A stretch of 64,000 bases of DNA, taken from contig CAJXTG010000004.1 of assembly GCA_913060655.1 (NCBI GenBank), forward strand, positions 36,322 through 100,321. Reading direction: 5' to 3'. The notes under the pieces were generated by a model, which saw nothing but the letters and a program-made list of their open reading frames with translations, did no database searches and was not told where the DNA came from. This stretch comes from an uncultured Nitriliruptoraceae bacterium. Lineage in GTDB: Bacteria; Actinomycetota; Nitriliruptoria; Nitriliruptorales; Nitriliruptoraceae. How positions within the stretch are numbered: the stretch's first letter is position 1; each line of letters opens with the position of its first letter. Below are positions 42,833 to 54,842 of the stretch, in pieces. The translations under genes and the position numbers were made by a program.

Positions 42833-43504
42833 CTACCGGTGCGGTCCCCGCGGTCCCCGCGGTGCTCGCGCCCCCGGGGGCTCGGACGGTGCGCGTCGCG
42901 CAGCACAGGCCGCGAGGTGGTCGTCGACCCAGCCGCCCGCCTGCAGGTAGGCGTACGCGGTCGTCGGGCCGACGAAGCGCCAGCCCGCATCGCGCAACCG
43001 GCGGGCGAGCGCGGCGGAGGTCGCGGTGGCGGCCGGGACGTCCGTGCGGCGCACGGGTGCGGGGCGGGGCGGCGGTGGGACGGCGGCGAGGACCTCCTCG
43101 GTGAGCGGACCGAGCCCCGTCCCGTCGGCGTGCAGGCGCACGAGCACGCGCGCGTTGGCGAGGACGGCGGTGACCTTCGCACGGTTGCGGATCATGCCGG
43201 GGGCGGCGAGGAGCACGTCGACGTCCGCGGGGTCACGCGCGGCCAGCCGGGCGGGTTCGAAGCCGTCGAGGGCCGTGCGGAGCGCCGCACGCCGCTCGAG
43301 GACGAGGCGCCAGCTCAGCCCCGCCTGGAACGCCTCGAGGCACAGTCGCTCGAACAGGCCCGGTTCGTCGTGGGGGCCACGGCCCCACTCGGTGTCGTGG
43401 TAGCGGGCGAGCTGCGGGGTGGCGGCCGCCCACCAGCAGCGCGCCACGCCGTCCGCCCCGACCACGACGTCGCCGTCGGGCTCCGCGGTCCCCGTTCCCC
43501 CCAC
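42833..43504 (-). CDS. tag: DNA-3-methyladenine glycosylase I (Tag)
   Basis: Tag removes 3-methyladenine from alkylated DNA. The 223-residue helix-hairpin-helix enzyme has RCWWAAATPQLARYHDTEWG, DEPGLFERLCLEAFQAGLSW, GMIRNRAKVTAVLANAR and FVGPTTAYAYLQAGG. The zinc site is complete: an early Cys (RCWW) and His (RYHD), and the late HLAAC pair. A Pro/Arg-rich tail follows. It is the third gene of a minus-strand group, 45 bases upstream of the hypothetical gene. Confidence 0.92.
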   Translation of the reverse strand: MGGTGTAEPDGDVVVGADGVARCWWAAATPQLARYHDTEWGRGPHDEPGLFERLCLEAFQAGLSWRLVLERRAALRTALDGFEPARLAARDPADVDVLLAAPGMIRNRAKVTAVLANARVLVRLHADGTGLGPLTEEVLAAVPPPPRPAPVRRTDVPAATATSAALARRLRDAGWRFVGPTTAYAYLQAGGWVDDHLAACAARRAPSEPPGARAPRGPRGPHR

Positions 43505-43589
43505 GACGCCCTCCCGGGCACGACGCCCTCCAGGCCGCCGGCCCGTCGCCGAGCCTTCCGCCGCCGTCGCGCTCCAGCGGCCCCCACGC

Positions 43590-43595
43590 TAGGCT
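43590..43595 (+). promoter_or_regulatory. Candidate -10 hexamer for rpsA
   Basis: TAGGCT 135 bases before the rpsA ATG. The implied leader of about 120 bases contains the hairpin at 43666-43692. Confidence 0.35.
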
Positions 43596-43665
43596 CTCCG
43601 GGCGTCCTCCGGCCGCGGTCCGCCCGCCGGCCGCCGCGGACGCCCCCCTGAGAACCCCACCGTCC

Positions 43666-43692
43666 CGTCGTGGGCGCCCCGCGCCCACGACG
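43666..43692 (+). promoter_or_regulatory. Hairpin in the rpsA leader
   Basis: CGTCGTGGGCG (43666-43676) pairs perfectly with CGCCCACGACG (43682-43692) around a 5-base loop, ending 32 bases before the rpsA ATG. The ribosome site behind it is weak (GAAGAG, 43708-43713). In E. coli the rpsA leader also uses hairpins and a weak GAAG site for S1 autoregulation; the parallel here is inference. Confidence 0.55.
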
Positions 43693-43724
43693 TCCCTGGA
43701 CCCGACCGAAGAGAACCCATCCCG

Positions 43725-45152
43725 ATGTCCGACACCCCGACCCCCGCCGCCGACCAGCCCACCCCCGCCCCGGGTGCCGACCAGGTCGTGCTCGACCAGC
43801 CCGGAGGGACCCTGACGTCCACCGGCGACCAGATCGTCGACAACGACCTGAGCGACGCGGAGTTCGAGGCGGCGCTGGAATCGTCCGTCCAGGCGATGGA
43901 GGAGGGTCGGGTCATCGAGGGGGTCGTCGTCAAGGTCGACCCCGACGAGGTGCTGCTCGACATCGGCTGGAAGTCGGAGGGCGTCATCCCCGTCCGCGAG
44001 CTGTCCATCAAGGCGGACGTCGACCCGCGGACGATCGTCGAGGTCGGTGACGTCGTCGCCGCGCTGATCATGAACCGCGAGGACGAGCTCGGCCGCCTCG
44101 TGCTGTCGAAGAAGCGCGCCCAGTACGAGGCCGCCTGGGGCTCCATCGAGCGCATCTACACCGAGGACCGGACCGTCCAGGGGACCGTCATCGAGGTCGT
44201 CAAGGGCGGCCTGATCCTCGACATCGGCCTGCGCGGGTTCCTCCCGGCCTCGCTGGTGGAGATGCGCCGCGTCCGCGACCTGACGCCGTTCATCGGCCAG
44301 ACCCTCGAGTGCAAGATCATCGAGCTGGACCGGAACCGCAACAACGTCGTCCTCTCGCGCCGGAAGTTCCTCGAGGAGACGCAGAGCGAGTTCCGCAACG
44401 ACTTCCTGACCTCGCTGCAGCCCGGGGAGGTCCGCGCCGGGACCGTGTCGTCGATCGTCAACTTCGGGGCGTTCGTCGACCTCGGTGGCGTCGACGGCCT
44501 CGTCCACGTGTCCGAGCTGTCGTGGAAGCACATCGACCACCCGTCGGAGGTCGTCGAGGTCGGCGACGAGGTCGAGGTCGAGGTGCTCGACGTCGACCTG
44601 CAGCGGGAGCGCGTCAGCCTGTCGCTCAAGAACACGCAGGAGGACCCGTGGGAGCGCTTCGCCCGCGAGCACGACCTGCAGTCGATGATCCCCGGTGAGG
44701 TCACCAAGCTCGTGCCGTTCGGGGCGTTCGTCAAGGTCGCCGACGGCATCGAGGGGCTCGTGCACATCTCCGAGCTGTCGGACGGGCACGTCGAGGCTCC
44801 CGAGGCGGTCGTCAACGTCGGCGACAAGGTCGACGTGCGGGTCATCGACGTCGACAGCGTCCGGCGCCGTGTCAGCCTGTCGCTGAAGCAGTCGTCGGAC
44901 GCGCCCGCCGCCGGACCGTCGGACGCACCCGTCTCCGCGGCCCCGGCCGAGCCCGCCCCGCAGGCCGCCGCCTACTCGTCCGGCGACGACGGTGCCAGCA
45001 CCAGCACGATGGCCGCCGCGCTCGCCCAGGCCGGCCTCGCACGTGCGGCGGCCGACGAGGCCGCGCCCGCCGCCGAGCCGGCCAGCGAGGACGCGGCGCC
45101 GGCCCCGGCCGCCGACGACGCCGGTGAGGCCGACGCGGCCGACCCCGCCTGA
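43725..45152 (+). CDS. rpsA: 30S ribosomal protein S1
   Basis: S1 helps load mRNA on the ribosome. The 475-residue protein has a Pro/Ala-rich head (1-45), four S1 domains (about 60-130, 145-215, 230-300, 315-385; e.g. GTVSSIVNFGAFVDLGGVDG and GEVTKLVPFGAFVKVADG), and an Ala/Pro/Glu tail (390-475). Four domains is the actinobacterial layout, against six in E. coli. polA-rpsA-coaE-uvrB order matches Mycobacterium. Confidence 0.96.
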   Translation: MSDTPTPAADQPTPAPGADQVVLDQPGGTLTSTGDQIVDNDLSDAEFEAALESSVQAMEEGRVIEGVVVKVDPDEVLLDIGWKSEGVIPVRELSIKADVDPRTIVEVGDVVAALIMNREDELGRLVLSKKRAQYEAAWGSIERIYTEDRTVQGTVIEVVKGGLILDIGLRGFLPASLVEMRRVRDLTPFIGQTLECKIIELDRNRNNVVLSRRKFLEETQSEFRNDFLTSLQPGEVRAGTVSSIVNFGAFVDLGGVDGLVHVSELSWKHIDHPSEVVEVGDEVEVEVLDVDLQRERVSLSLKNTQEDPWERFAREHDLQSMIPGEVTKLVPFGAFVKVADGIEGLVHISELSDGHVEAPEAVVNVGDKVDVRVIDVDSVRRRVSLSLKQSSDAPAAGPSDAPVSAAPAEPAPQAAAYSSGDDGASTSTMAAALAQAGLARAAADEAAPAAEPASEDAAPAPAADDAGEADAADPA

Positions 45153-45183
45153 CCGGGCCCGCGCGGCCGAGGAGCAGCCCGCC

Positions 45184-45797
45184 GTGCAGGTCGTCGGTCT
45201 GACGGGCGGCATCGGCAGCGGCAAGTCGACGTTCGCCGCCGCCATCGCCGGGCTGGGCGTCCCCGTCATCGACGTCGACGCCCTCGCGCGCGACTGCGTC
45301 CGCCCCGGCGGCCCGGTGCTCGCCGCGATCGTGGACCGGTTCGGTCGCGACGTGCTCGCCCCGGACGGCTCCCTGGACCGGGCCGCGCTCGCCGCGCTCG
45401 TGTTCGCCGACGCCGACGCGCGTGCGGACCTCGAGGCCCTCACCCACCCGTGCGTCCGGGCGGCCCTGGGCGACGCGCTCACCCGCCTGCGGAGCCGCGC
45501 CGAACCGCCCGACCTCGTCGTCGTCGACCACCCGCTCCTCGTGGAGACGGGTGCGAGCGCGGACGTCGACGTCGTCGTGGTCGTCGAGACCGCCCTCCCG
45601 CTGCGGCTGGAGCGGCTGCGGCACGCGCGGGGGATGACCGCCGAGGAGGCACGGGCCCGCATCGCCGCGCAGGCGGACGACGCGGCCCGGCGCGCCGTCG
45701 CCGACGTCATCATCGACAACGACGGTGACCGTGCGGCGCTCGCCGCCCACGCGCAGGACCTCGTCGGGCGGCTCCGCGCGGGGACGGCGGGACGCCG

Positions 45798-45801
<4 letters not shown>
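45184..45801 (+). CDS. coaE: Dephospho-CoA kinase CoaE
   Basis: CoaE phosphorylates dephospho-CoA in the last step of coenzyme A synthesis. The 205-residue P-loop kinase starts [18 protein letters not shown], with the catalytic Asp region [10 protein letters not shown] and the lid near [20 protein letters not shown]. The extra C-terminal UPF0157 domain of mycobacterial CoaE is missing. The GTG at 45184 has GAGGAG (45169-45174) 9 bases before it. The stop overlaps uvrB (ATGA). Confidence 0.94.
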
Positions 45802-47873
<2,072 letters not shown>

Positions 47874-47895
47874 GCGACCGCCCGCGGCCGCGCAC

Positions 47896-47901
47896 TACGC
47901 T
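47896..47901 (+). promoter_or_regulatory. Candidate -10 hexamer for the small membrane protein gene
   Basis: TACGCT, 62 bases before the GTG at 47958; a GGAGG ribosome site follows near 47947. Confidence 0.3.
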
Positions 47902-47957
47902 GGCCGCATCCACCAGCGGCCGCCCGCGTCCGACGCGGGTGTGACACGGAGGCTCCC

Positions 47958-48326
47958 GTGAACGACGTGCTCCAGCTGATCCACACCAACCTCGGCTACC
48001 TCGTGTTCGCGGTCGTGCTCGTCGCGACGGTGCTCGCGTTCCGTGGCGGCACCGTCGAGGCGCCCGTGTCCCGCTTCACGTCGCTGACGATGGTGCTGCT
48101 CGACATCCACGTCACCATCGGCGTCGTGCTGTACGTCGTCGGGGACTGGTGGGGGGCCGACCTGCTGGTGGCGGTGGTGCACCCCGTGCTCGCGCTCGGT
48201 GCGCTCGCCGTCGGCCACATCGGGCTGGGCCGCGCCCGACGGGAGCGCAACCCGCGCCTTGCCGCGACCGGGCTGCTCGGGGCGCTGGTGCTCGTCACCG
48301 CCGCGATCGGTGTCGCCAGCATGTGA
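47958..48326 (+). CDS. Four-helix membrane protein of unknown function
   Basis: The 122-residue product has four predicted transmembrane segments (about 12-30, 41-61, 68-90, 100-121) and only short loops. Histidines at 51 (LLDIHVTIG), 75 (VVHPVLALG) and 87 (VGHIGLG) lie in or at the ends of helices, which would suit heme or metal binding; this is only a hint. A GTG start with a GGAGG site upstream. It lies between uvrB and the MBL-hydrolase/uvrA genes; no sequence link to DNA repair. Confidence 0.78.
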   Translation: MNDVLQLIHTNLGYLVFAVVLVATVLAFRGGTVEAPVSRFTSLTMVLLDIHVTIGVVLYVVGDWWGADLLVAVVHPVLALGALAVGHIGLGRARRERNPRLAATGLLGALVLVTAAIGVASM

Positions 48327-48380
48327 GGTGCGGTCCGGCCGCACGTCGACCCGCCGGGTCCCTGACCGGGGCCGGGCCCG

Positions 48381-49034
48381 TCACCAGCCGCGCGCCCGCC
48401 ACTCGTCGAGGTGTGGCCGCTCGGTGCCGAGCGTCGTCGCGTCCCCGTGTCCGGGCAGCACGCGTGTGGTGTCGGGCAGGCGGTCGAACACGCGACGTTC
48501 GAGGCCGTCCATCAGGCGCTGATGCGCCGCGAGGTCGCCGAACGTCGCCCCGGGACCGCCGGGGAACAGGGAGTCGCCGGTGACGAGCCACGGCCGGGTC
48601 GCGCCGTGGACGAGGTACAGCAGCGAGCCCTCGGTGTGCCCCGGGAGGTGGATGACCTCGACGTCGAGGTCGCCGACGGCGAGGTGCTGGCCGTCGTCGA
48701 GGAGCCGGTCGGGGGCGTGCGGGTAGCGGTCCAGGTCGCCCGCATGCCCCCACACCTCGAGCCCCGGGTCGTCGACGAGCGCCGCCCACGCCCGGACGTG
48801 GTCCCAGTGCCCGTGGGTCTGCACGACCGCCAGGGGCGCGGTGTCCCGCGCCAGCGCCCGGATCGCGGGGGCGTCGTCCGCGGCGTCGACGACCAGCGAC
48901 AGGCCCGTCCGCACGCAGGCCAGCAGGAACACGTTGTTGTCCATCTCGGACACCGACCGCTTGCGGATCCGGAGCGGCCCGTCGACGACCTCGACCGGCG
49001 GTCCATCCGGGACCGTGTGCAGCGCCGCGTCCAT
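48381..49034 (-). CDS. MBL-fold metal-dependent hydrolase
   Basis: The 217-residue protein is a metallo-beta-lactamase-fold hydrolase of the glyoxalase II type. The zinc motif is THGHWDH, followed by HLPGHTEGSLLYL, the metal-bridging Asp in LVTGDSLFPGGPG, and late LPGHGDAT. I chose the ATG at 49034 because GGGAGG sits 7 bases before it; a GTG seven codons upstream is possible. An MBL hydrolase divergent from uvrA is also found in Mycobacterium, so the pairing is old. Substrate unknown. Confidence 0.9.
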   Translation of the reverse strand: MDAALHTVPDGPPVEVVDGPLRIRKRSVSEMDNNVFLLACVRTGLSLVVDAADDAPAIRALARDTAPLAVVQTHGHWDHVRAWAALVDDPGLEVWGHAGDLDRYPHAPDRLLDDGQHLAVGDLDVEVIHLPGHTEGSLLYLVHGATRPWLVTGDSLFPGGPGATFGDLAAHQRLMDGLERRVFDRLPDTTRVLPGHGDATTLGTERPHLDEWRARGW

Positions 49035-49060
49035 CGCCCGACCTCCCACCGGCACCGCCG

Positions 49061-49066
49061 TAGGCT
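49061..49066 (+). promoter_or_regulatory. Candidate -10 hexamer for uvrA
   Basis: TAGGCT, 33 bases before the uvrA start, between uvrA and the divergent hydrolase. No LexA-type (actinobacterial SOS box) palindrome is evident in the gap. Confidence 0.35.
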
Positions 49067-49093
49067 AGGCCCGTCGACGAGACGGAGGCGGTG

Positions 49094-52036
49094 GTGGCGA
49101 ACGTCCGGGCGGACGCCCACGACAGCATCACCGTGCGCGGCGCGCGGGAGCACAACCTGCGCGACGTCGACCTGCGCATCCCCCGCGACGCGCTGACCGT
49201 CTTCACCGGCCTGTCCGGGTCGGGGAAGTCCAGCCTCGCGTTCGACACCATCTACGCGGAGGGGCAGCGCCGCTACGTCGAGTCGCTGTCGGCCTACGCG
49301 CGGCAGTTCCTCGGGCAGATGGACAAGCCGGACGTCGACTTCATCGAGGGGCTGTCCCCCGCGATCTCCATCGACCAGAAGTCGACGTCGCGCAACCCGC
49401 GCTCCACCGTCGGGACCATCACCGAGATCTACGACTACCTGCGGCTGCTGTACGCGCGCGTCGGCCATCCGCACTGCCCGCAGTGCGGCACACCGATCGC
49501 ACGGCAGACCGCCGAGCAGATCGTCGACCGTGTCGGGGAGCTGCCGGCGGGGACGCGCTTCCAGGTGCTCGCCCCCGTCGTCCGCGGACGGAAGGGCGAG
49601 TACGCGGCGCTGTTCCAGCAGCTGGCGGCGGACGGGTACGCGCGCGTCCGCGTGGACGGTGCCGTGCACCCCATCGAGGAGGTGCCGAAGCTCGCGAAGA
49701 CGCGCAAGCACGACATCGACGTCGTCGTCGACCGGCTCGTCGCCGACGGCGAGGGCATGCGCCGGTTGGCCGACTCGGTCGAGACGGCGCTGCGCCTGGG
49801 GGAGGGGCTCGTCACCATCGACGTGCTGCCGGCACGCGACGCGCCCGAGGGTGCGACGGGGGAGGAGCACACCTACTCGGAGCATCTCGCGTGCATGCGC
49901 TGCGGGCTGTCGTTCGACCAGCTCGCCCCCCGCAGCTTCTCGTTCAACTCGCCCTACGGCGCCTGCGAGACGTGCTCGGGGCTCGGCACGCAGCTGACCG
50001 TCGAGCCGGAGCTCGTCATCGGCGACCCGGCGTGCTCCGTCGAGGAGGGCGTCATCCTCCCGTGGGCGACGGGCATGCAGGCGGGCTACTACCGGCAGCT
50101 GCTGCGCGCCATCGTCACCCATGTCGGGGCGGACCCGGCGACGCCGTGGGAGGACCTGCCGGCCGCTGCACAGGAGGCCGTCCTGCACGGGCTCGACGAG
50201 CGGGTCGACGTCCGCTACCGGAACCGCTACGGGCGCACGCGGTCCTACGAGGCGCGGGTCGAAGGGGTCATCCCGTCGCTGCTGCGCCGCCACCAGGAGA
50301 CCGAGTCCGACCACCAGCGGCAGAACATCGAGCAGTACATGCGGGAGGTGGCCTGCCCCGACTGTGCGGGTCTGCGGCTGCGGCCGGTCGTGCTCGCCGT
50401 CACCGTCGGGGGTCTGTCCATCGCGGAGCTCACCGCCCTGTCGATCCGCGACGCCGACGCGTTCGTCGCCGGGCTCGACCTCGACCGGCGCGAGCTGCTC
50501 ATCGCCGGACGGGTGCTCAAGGAGGTGCGGGCCCGGCTCCGCTTCCTGCTCGACGTCGGGCTCGACTACCTGCAGCTGGACCGTGCGGCCGCGACGCTGT
50601 CCGGCGGCGAGGCGCAGCGCATCCGCCTGGCCACCCAGATCGGTGCGGGGCTCGTCGGCGTGCTCTACGTCCTCGACGAGCCGTCGATCGGCCTGCATCA
50701 GCGCGACAACGAGCGGCTCATCGCGACGCTCGAACGGCTGCGGGACCTCGGCAACACGCTCATCGTCGTCGAGCACGACCGCACGACGATCGAGACGGCC
50801 GACCACGTCGTCGACATCGGCCCCGGTGCCGGGGAGCACGGCGGACGGATCGTCCACTCGGGGTCCGTCCCCGACCTGCTCGACCTCACCGAGGGCGCGT
50901 CGCTCACCGGCGACTACCTGGCGGGACGCCGCACGATCGCCCTGCCGAGCGAGCGGCGCACGCCGGACGCCGGGGCGCTCGTCGTCCGGGACGCGCGGGC
51001 CAACAACCTCACCGGCATCGACGTCGCCTTCCCGCTGGGCACGTTCACCGCGGTGACGGGCGTGTCGGGCTCGGGCAAGTCGACGCTCGTCAACGAGATC
51101 CTCGCCCGGGCGCTGATGCGGCACGTGTACGGCTCGCGGGACCTGCCGGCGGCCCACCGCCGCGTCGAGGGGCTCGACCACGTCGACAAGGCCGTCATCG
51201 TCGACCAGTCGCCCATCGGCCGCACCCCACGGTCCAACCCGGCGACCTACACCGGCCTGTTCGACCACCTGCGCAAGCTGTTCGCGTCGACGCCGGAGGC
51301 GAAGCTGCGCGGCTACCAGCCCGGACGGTTCAGCTTCAACGTGAAGGGCGGACGCTGCGAGTCGTGCCACGGCGACGGCACGCTGCGCATCGAGATGCAC
51401 TTCCTGCCCGACGTCTACGTCCCGTGCGAGGTCTGCAAGGGCAAGCGCTACAACCGTGAGACGCTCGAGGTGCGCTACCGCGGACTGACCGTCGCCGACG
51501 TGCTGGACCTGTCGGCCGAGCAGGCGCTCGACTTCTTCGAGAACCTGCCCACGATCGCGTCGCACCTGCAGACACTGGTCGACGTCGGCCTCGGCTACGT
51601 CCGCCTCGGCCAGCCGGCGACGACCCTGTCGGGGGGCGAGGCGCAGCGGGTGAAGCTCGCGAGCGAGCTGCGGAAGCGCTCGACGGGCCGGACGGTCTAC
51701 ATCCTCGACGAGCCGACGACGGGGCTGCACTTCGAGGACGTGCGCCGGCTGCTCGACGTCCTCCACCGGCTCGTCGACAAGGGCAACACCGTCATCGTCA
51801 TCGAGCACGACCTCGACGTCGTCAAGACCGCCGACCACGTCATCGACCTCGGCCCGGAGGGCGGGTCGGGCGGCGGCCGGCTCGTCGTCGCCGGGACCCC
51901 CGAGGAGGTCGCCGCGGTCCGCGCCAGCCACACCGGGGCCCACCTGAAGGCGCTCCTCCCGGCCGGCCGCCGTCGGGCGAGGGCCGCCACGAACGGCGGC
52001 ACGACGCGGAAGAAGCGGCCGGCGAAGACGGGCTGA
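49094..52036 (+). CDS. uvrA: Excinuclease ABC subunit A
   Basis: UvrA is the dimeric ABC-type ATPase that finds DNA damage and loads UvrB. The 980-residue protein has Walker [15 protein letters not shown] and [13 protein letters not shown], signature LSGGEAQR twice, and zinc modules CPQC, CMRC...CETC, and CESC...CEVC. The tail is basic ([19 protein letters not shown]). Of two adjacent GTG codons I chose 49094, because the GGAGG at 49084-49088 is then 5 bases away instead of 2. uvrC follows after 2 bases. Confidence 0.97.
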   Translation: MANVRADAHDSITVRGAREHNLRDVDLRIPRDALTVFTGLSGSGKSSLAFDTIYAEGQRRYVESLSAYARQFLGQMDKPDVDFIEGLSPAISIDQKSTSRNPRSTVGTITEIYDYLRLLYARVGHPHCPQCGTPIARQTAEQIVDRVGELPAGTRFQVLAPVVRGRKGEYAALFQQLAADGYARVRVDGAVHPIEEVPKLAKTRKHDIDVVVDRLVADGEGMRRLADSVETALRLGEGLVTIDVLPARDAPEGATGEEHTYSEHLACMRCGLSFDQLAPRSFSFNSPYGACETCSGLGTQLTVEPELVIGDPACSVEEGVILPWATGMQAGYYRQLLRAIVTHVGADPATPWEDLPAAAQEAVLHGLDERVDVRYRNRYGRTRSYEARVEGVIPSLLRRHQETESDHQRQNIEQYMREVACPDCAGLRLRPVVLAVTVGGLSIAELTALSIRDADAFVAGLDLDRRELLIAGRVLKEVRARLRFLLDVGLDYLQLDRAAATLSGGEAQRIRLATQIGAGLVGVLYVLDEPSIGLHQRDNERLIATLERLRDLGNTLIVVEHDRTTIETADHVVDIGPGAGEHGGRIVHSGSVPDLLDLTEGASLTGDYLAGRRTIALPSERRTPDAGALVVRDARANNLTGIDVAFPLGTFTAVTGVSGSGKSTLVNEILARALMRHVYGSRDLPAAHRRVEGLDHVDKAVIVDQSPIGRTPRSNPATYTGLFDHLRKLFASTPEAKLRGYQPGRFSFNVKGGRCESCHGDGTLRIEMHFLPDVYVPCEVCKGKRYNRETLEVRYRGLTVADVLDLSAEQALDFFENLPTIASHLQTLVDVGLGYVRLGQPATTLSGGEAQRVKLASELRKRSTGRTVYILDEPTTGLHFEDVRRLLDVLHRLVDKGNTVIVIEHDLDVVKTADHVIDLGPEGGSGGGRLVVAGTPEEVAAVRASHTGAHLKALLPAGRRRARAATNGGTTRKKRPAKTG

Positions 52037-52038
52037 CG

Positions 52039-53949
52039 ATGCGCAACCCGGCGCTCGCCTTCCGGCCCGCCCCGGGCTCCATCCCCGAGGCGCCGGGGTG
52101 CTACCTGTTCCTCGACGGGGCCGGGCGGGTCCTGTACGTCGGCAAGGCGCGGGTGCTGCGGCAGCGGCTCGCCAGCTACTTCGCGTCGTGGAGCAACGTC
52201 CCCGAACGCAACCGTGCGATGCTCGAGGCCGCCCGCAGCGTCGAGTGGATCGTCGTCGACTCGGAGGCGGCGGCGCTGCACCTCGAGTGGACGCTCATCC
52301 AGCGGCACCGGCCCCGCCACAACGTGCGCTTCCGGGACGACAAGTCCTACCCCGAACTCGTCCTCACGACGTCCGAGGAGTATCCGCGGGCACGGGTCCA
52401 GCGCGGCCGGGTCGCCGCCGGCGACCGGCGGTTCGGGCCGTACGCGAGCGCGTCGGACATCCGCGCGACCCTGGACCTGCTGCTGCGCGTCTTCCCCGTC
52501 CGCACCTGCAGCGACGGGGTGTTCGCCCGCGCGCGGCGCAGCGACCGTCCGTGCCTGCTGCACCACATCGGCCGGTGCGCCGCCCCGTGCACCGGTGAGG
52601 TCGACGCGGCCGAGCACCGGCGGCTCGTCGACGGGCTCGCCGCGTTCCTCGACGGGGGGACCGGGCCGGTCCTCGACGACCTCGAGGGGCGCATGCGGGT
52701 CGCGGCCGACGAGCAGCGCTACGAGGCCGCGGCCCGGCTGCGCGACCAGCTGGAGGCCGCCCGCCGCGCCACGGCGAAGCAGCAGGTCGTGTGGTCGCAG
52801 CCGGTCGACCTCGACGCCCTCGCCCTCCACGAGGACGAGCTGGAGGCGGCGGCGCACGTGTTCATCGTCCGGGCGGGACGGCTCGTCGGGCAGCGCGGCT
52901 GGGTGGTGGAGAAGTCCGCCGGGATGACCACGGCGGAGCTGCTCACGAGCTGCGTCGTCGCGCTGTACGAGGACCGTTCCGACGACGTCCCCCCGCTGCT
53001 CCTCCTCCCTGAGCCGCCCGACGAGCCGGAGGCACTGGCCGACCTGCTCACCGACCTGCGGCGGGAGGCCGGCGGCCCGCGGGCCGCCCGGGTGCACGTC
53101 ACGGTCCCGCAGCGGGGCGTGCGCCGCGAGTTCCTCGCCACCGTCGCGGAGAACGCCCGGCAGCAGTTCCAGCGGGCCCGGCTGCGGCGCGCCTCCGACC
53201 TCGCGTCGCGCAGCGCCGCGCTCGACGACCTGCGCGGCCATCTGGACCTCGACGAGGCCCCCCTGCGCATCGAGGCCTACGACATCTCCCACCTGGGCGG
53301 CACCGAGGTCGTCGGCTCGATGGTCGTGCTCGAGGACGGGCTGCCCCGGCCGTCCGAGTACCGGCGCTTCAAGCTGCGCGTCGACGCGAACGACGACCCC
53401 GCCGCGATGCGGGAGGTCGTGCGCCGCCGCTTCGAACGGCTCCTGACCGAGCAGGCCGAACCGCTGGCGTCAGCAGGTGCCCGCCGCAGCTTCGCCTATC
53501 CGCCGCAGCTCGTCATCATCGACGGGGGGCCGACGCAGCTCGCCGCCGCGCTCGAGGGGGTCGCCGACCTGCCGCTGGACGGTGTCGCGTTCGTCGCGCT
53601 CGCGAAACGCTTCGAGGAGCTGTGGCGTCCGGGCGACGACCGGCCCGTCGTGCTGCCCCGCGGCAGTGAGGCGCTCTACCTGGTGCAGCGCGTCCGCGAC
53701 GAGGCGCACCGCTTCGCCGTCCGCTACCAGCGCACGCGCCGCACCGGCAGTGTCCGCGGGTCGACCCTGGAGGACGTGCCCGGCATCGGACCGGGCCGTC
53801 GCCGCGAGCTCCTGCGGCGCTTCGGCTCCGTCCGGGGGGTGCGGGCCGCGACCGACGACGAGCTCCTCGCCGTCCGCGGGGTGTCGCCTACGCTGCTCGC
53901 GGCGCTGCGGGCCCACCTCGGCCCGGCCGACGGGACGGAGGAGCCGTGA
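52039..53949 (+). CDS. uvrC: Excinuclease ABC subunit C
   Basis: UvrC makes both incisions in nucleotide excision repair. The 636-residue protein has the GIY-YIG nuclease domain at the start (EAPGCYLFLDGAGRVLYVGK, here GCYLF...VLYVG), the UVR domain (about 215-250, MRVAADEQRYEAAARLRDQL) that meets UvrB, an RNase H-like second nuclease (EAYDISHLGG, LVIIDGGPTQLAAAL), and C-terminal helix-hairpin-helix repeats (LEDVPGIGPGRRRELLRRFG). It joins the rapZ group by a GTGA overlap. Confidence 0.96.
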   Translation: MRNPALAFRPAPGSIPEAPGCYLFLDGAGRVLYVGKARVLRQRLASYFASWSNVPERNRAMLEAARSVEWIVVDSEAAALHLEWTLIQRHRPRHNVRFRDDKSYPELVLTTSEEYPRARVQRGRVAAGDRRFGPYASASDIRATLDLLLRVFPVRTCSDGVFARARRSDRPCLLHHIGRCAAPCTGEVDAAEHRRLVDGLAAFLDGGTGPVLDDLEGRMRVAADEQRYEAAARLRDQLEAARRATAKQQVVWSQPVDLDALALHEDELEAAAHVFIVRAGRLVGQRGWVVEKSAGMTTAELLTSCVVALYEDRSDDVPPLLLLPEPPDEPEALADLLTDLRREAGGPRAARVHVTVPQRGVRREFLATVAENARQQFQRARLRRASDLASRSAALDDLRGHLDLDEAPLRIEAYDISHLGGTEVVGSMVVLEDGLPRPSEYRRFKLRVDANDDPAAMREVVRRRFERLLTEQAEPLASAGARRSFAYPPQLVIIDGGPTQLAAALEGVADLPLDGVAFVALAKRFEELWRPGDDRPVVLPRGSEALYLVQRVRDEAHRFAVRYQRTRRTGSVRGSTLEDVPGIGPGRRRELLRRFGSVRGVRAATDDELLAVRGVSPTLLAALRAHLGPADGTEEP

Positions 53950-54842
53950 GCGACGTCCCCCCGGGCGACCCCCGTCCGGAGCGCCCGCTCGTCCTCGTCA
54001 TCACCGGCATGTCCGGCGCCGGCCGTTCGACGGCGTCCGACACGCTCGAGGACCTCGGCTGGTACGTCATCGACAACCTGCCGCCGGCGCTGATCGGGCC
54101 GGTCGCCGAGCTCGCCGCCGCCCCCGGCTCCTCGGTCACGCGCCTGTGCCTCGTCACCGACGTGCGCGGGCGCGAGTTCTTCGCCGACCTCGAGGGCGCG
54201 ATCGCCGACCTGCGCGCCTGGGGGGCGGACGTCCGCATCGTGTTCCTCGAGGCGGAGGACGACGTGCTCGTGCGCCGGTTCGAGGAGACCCGTCGGCGCC
54301 ATCCGGCGGACACGGGGGCCGGGCTGCTGTCGGGCATCGCCGCCGAACGGCGCCTCCTCGCCGACCTCCGCGAGCAGGCCGACCTGATCGTGGACACCTC
54401 CGACGACACCGTCCACGACCTGCGCGACCAGATCATCGACCTGCTGTCGGGACCGACCCGCACGGGACTGCAGGTCAACGTCGTGTCGTTCGGCTTCAAG
54501 CGGGGCACGCCGCGCGAGGCCGACCTGCTGTTCGACGTCCGCTTCCTCCCCAACCCGCACTGGGTCGAGGCGCTGCGCCCGCTCGACGGTCGCGACGCGC
54601 CGGTGCGTGACCACGTGCTGGGCGACCCGATGGCCCGGGCGTTCCTCGAGCGGCTGGAGGACCTGCTCGACGTGACGCTGCCCGGCTACCTCGCGGAGCG
54701 CAAGCGCTACCTCACCCTCGCCGTCGGCTGCACGGGCGGGAAGCACCGCTCCGTCGCGATCGCGGAGCACGTCGGACAGCACCTGCGTGACCGCGACGAC
54801 CTCAGCGTGCGCGTCGTGCACCGCGACCTCGGCGCCGAGTGA
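53946..54842 (+). CDS. rapZ: RapZ-family P-loop nucleotide- and RNA-binding protein
   Basis: The 298-residue protein has an N-terminal P-loop GMSGAGRST and Walker B-like RIVFLEAEDD, and a C-terminal domain with SFGFKRGTPREADLLFDVRF and CTGGKHRSVAIAEHV. E. coli RapZ guides small-RNA decay and senses glucosamine-6-phosphate; the actinobacterial role is less clear, but rapZ-yvcK-whiA is conserved. It starts with a GTG in the uvrC stop and ends overlapping yvcK (GTGA). Confidence 0.95.
   Translation: MSDVPPGDPRPERPLVLVITGMSGAGRSTASDTLEDLGWYVIDNLPPALIGPVAELAAAPGSSVTRLCLVTDVRGREFFADLEGAIADLRAWGADVRIVFLEAEDDVLVRRFEETRRRHPADTGAGLLSGIAAERRLLADLREQADLIVDTSDDTVHDLRDQIIDLLSGPTRTGLQVNVVSFGFKRGTPREADLLFDVRFLPNPHWVEALRPLDGRDAPVRDHVLGDPMARAFLERLEDLLDVTLPGYLAERKRYLTLAVGCTGGKHRSVAIAEHVGQHLRDRDDLSVRVVHRDLGAE

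Noticed and set aside
48512..51943. 1143-codon minus-strand frame opposite uvrA
   Set aside because: Antisense shadow of uvrA with no recognisable domain; only its far end, in another frame, corresponds to the real MBL hydrolase gene.
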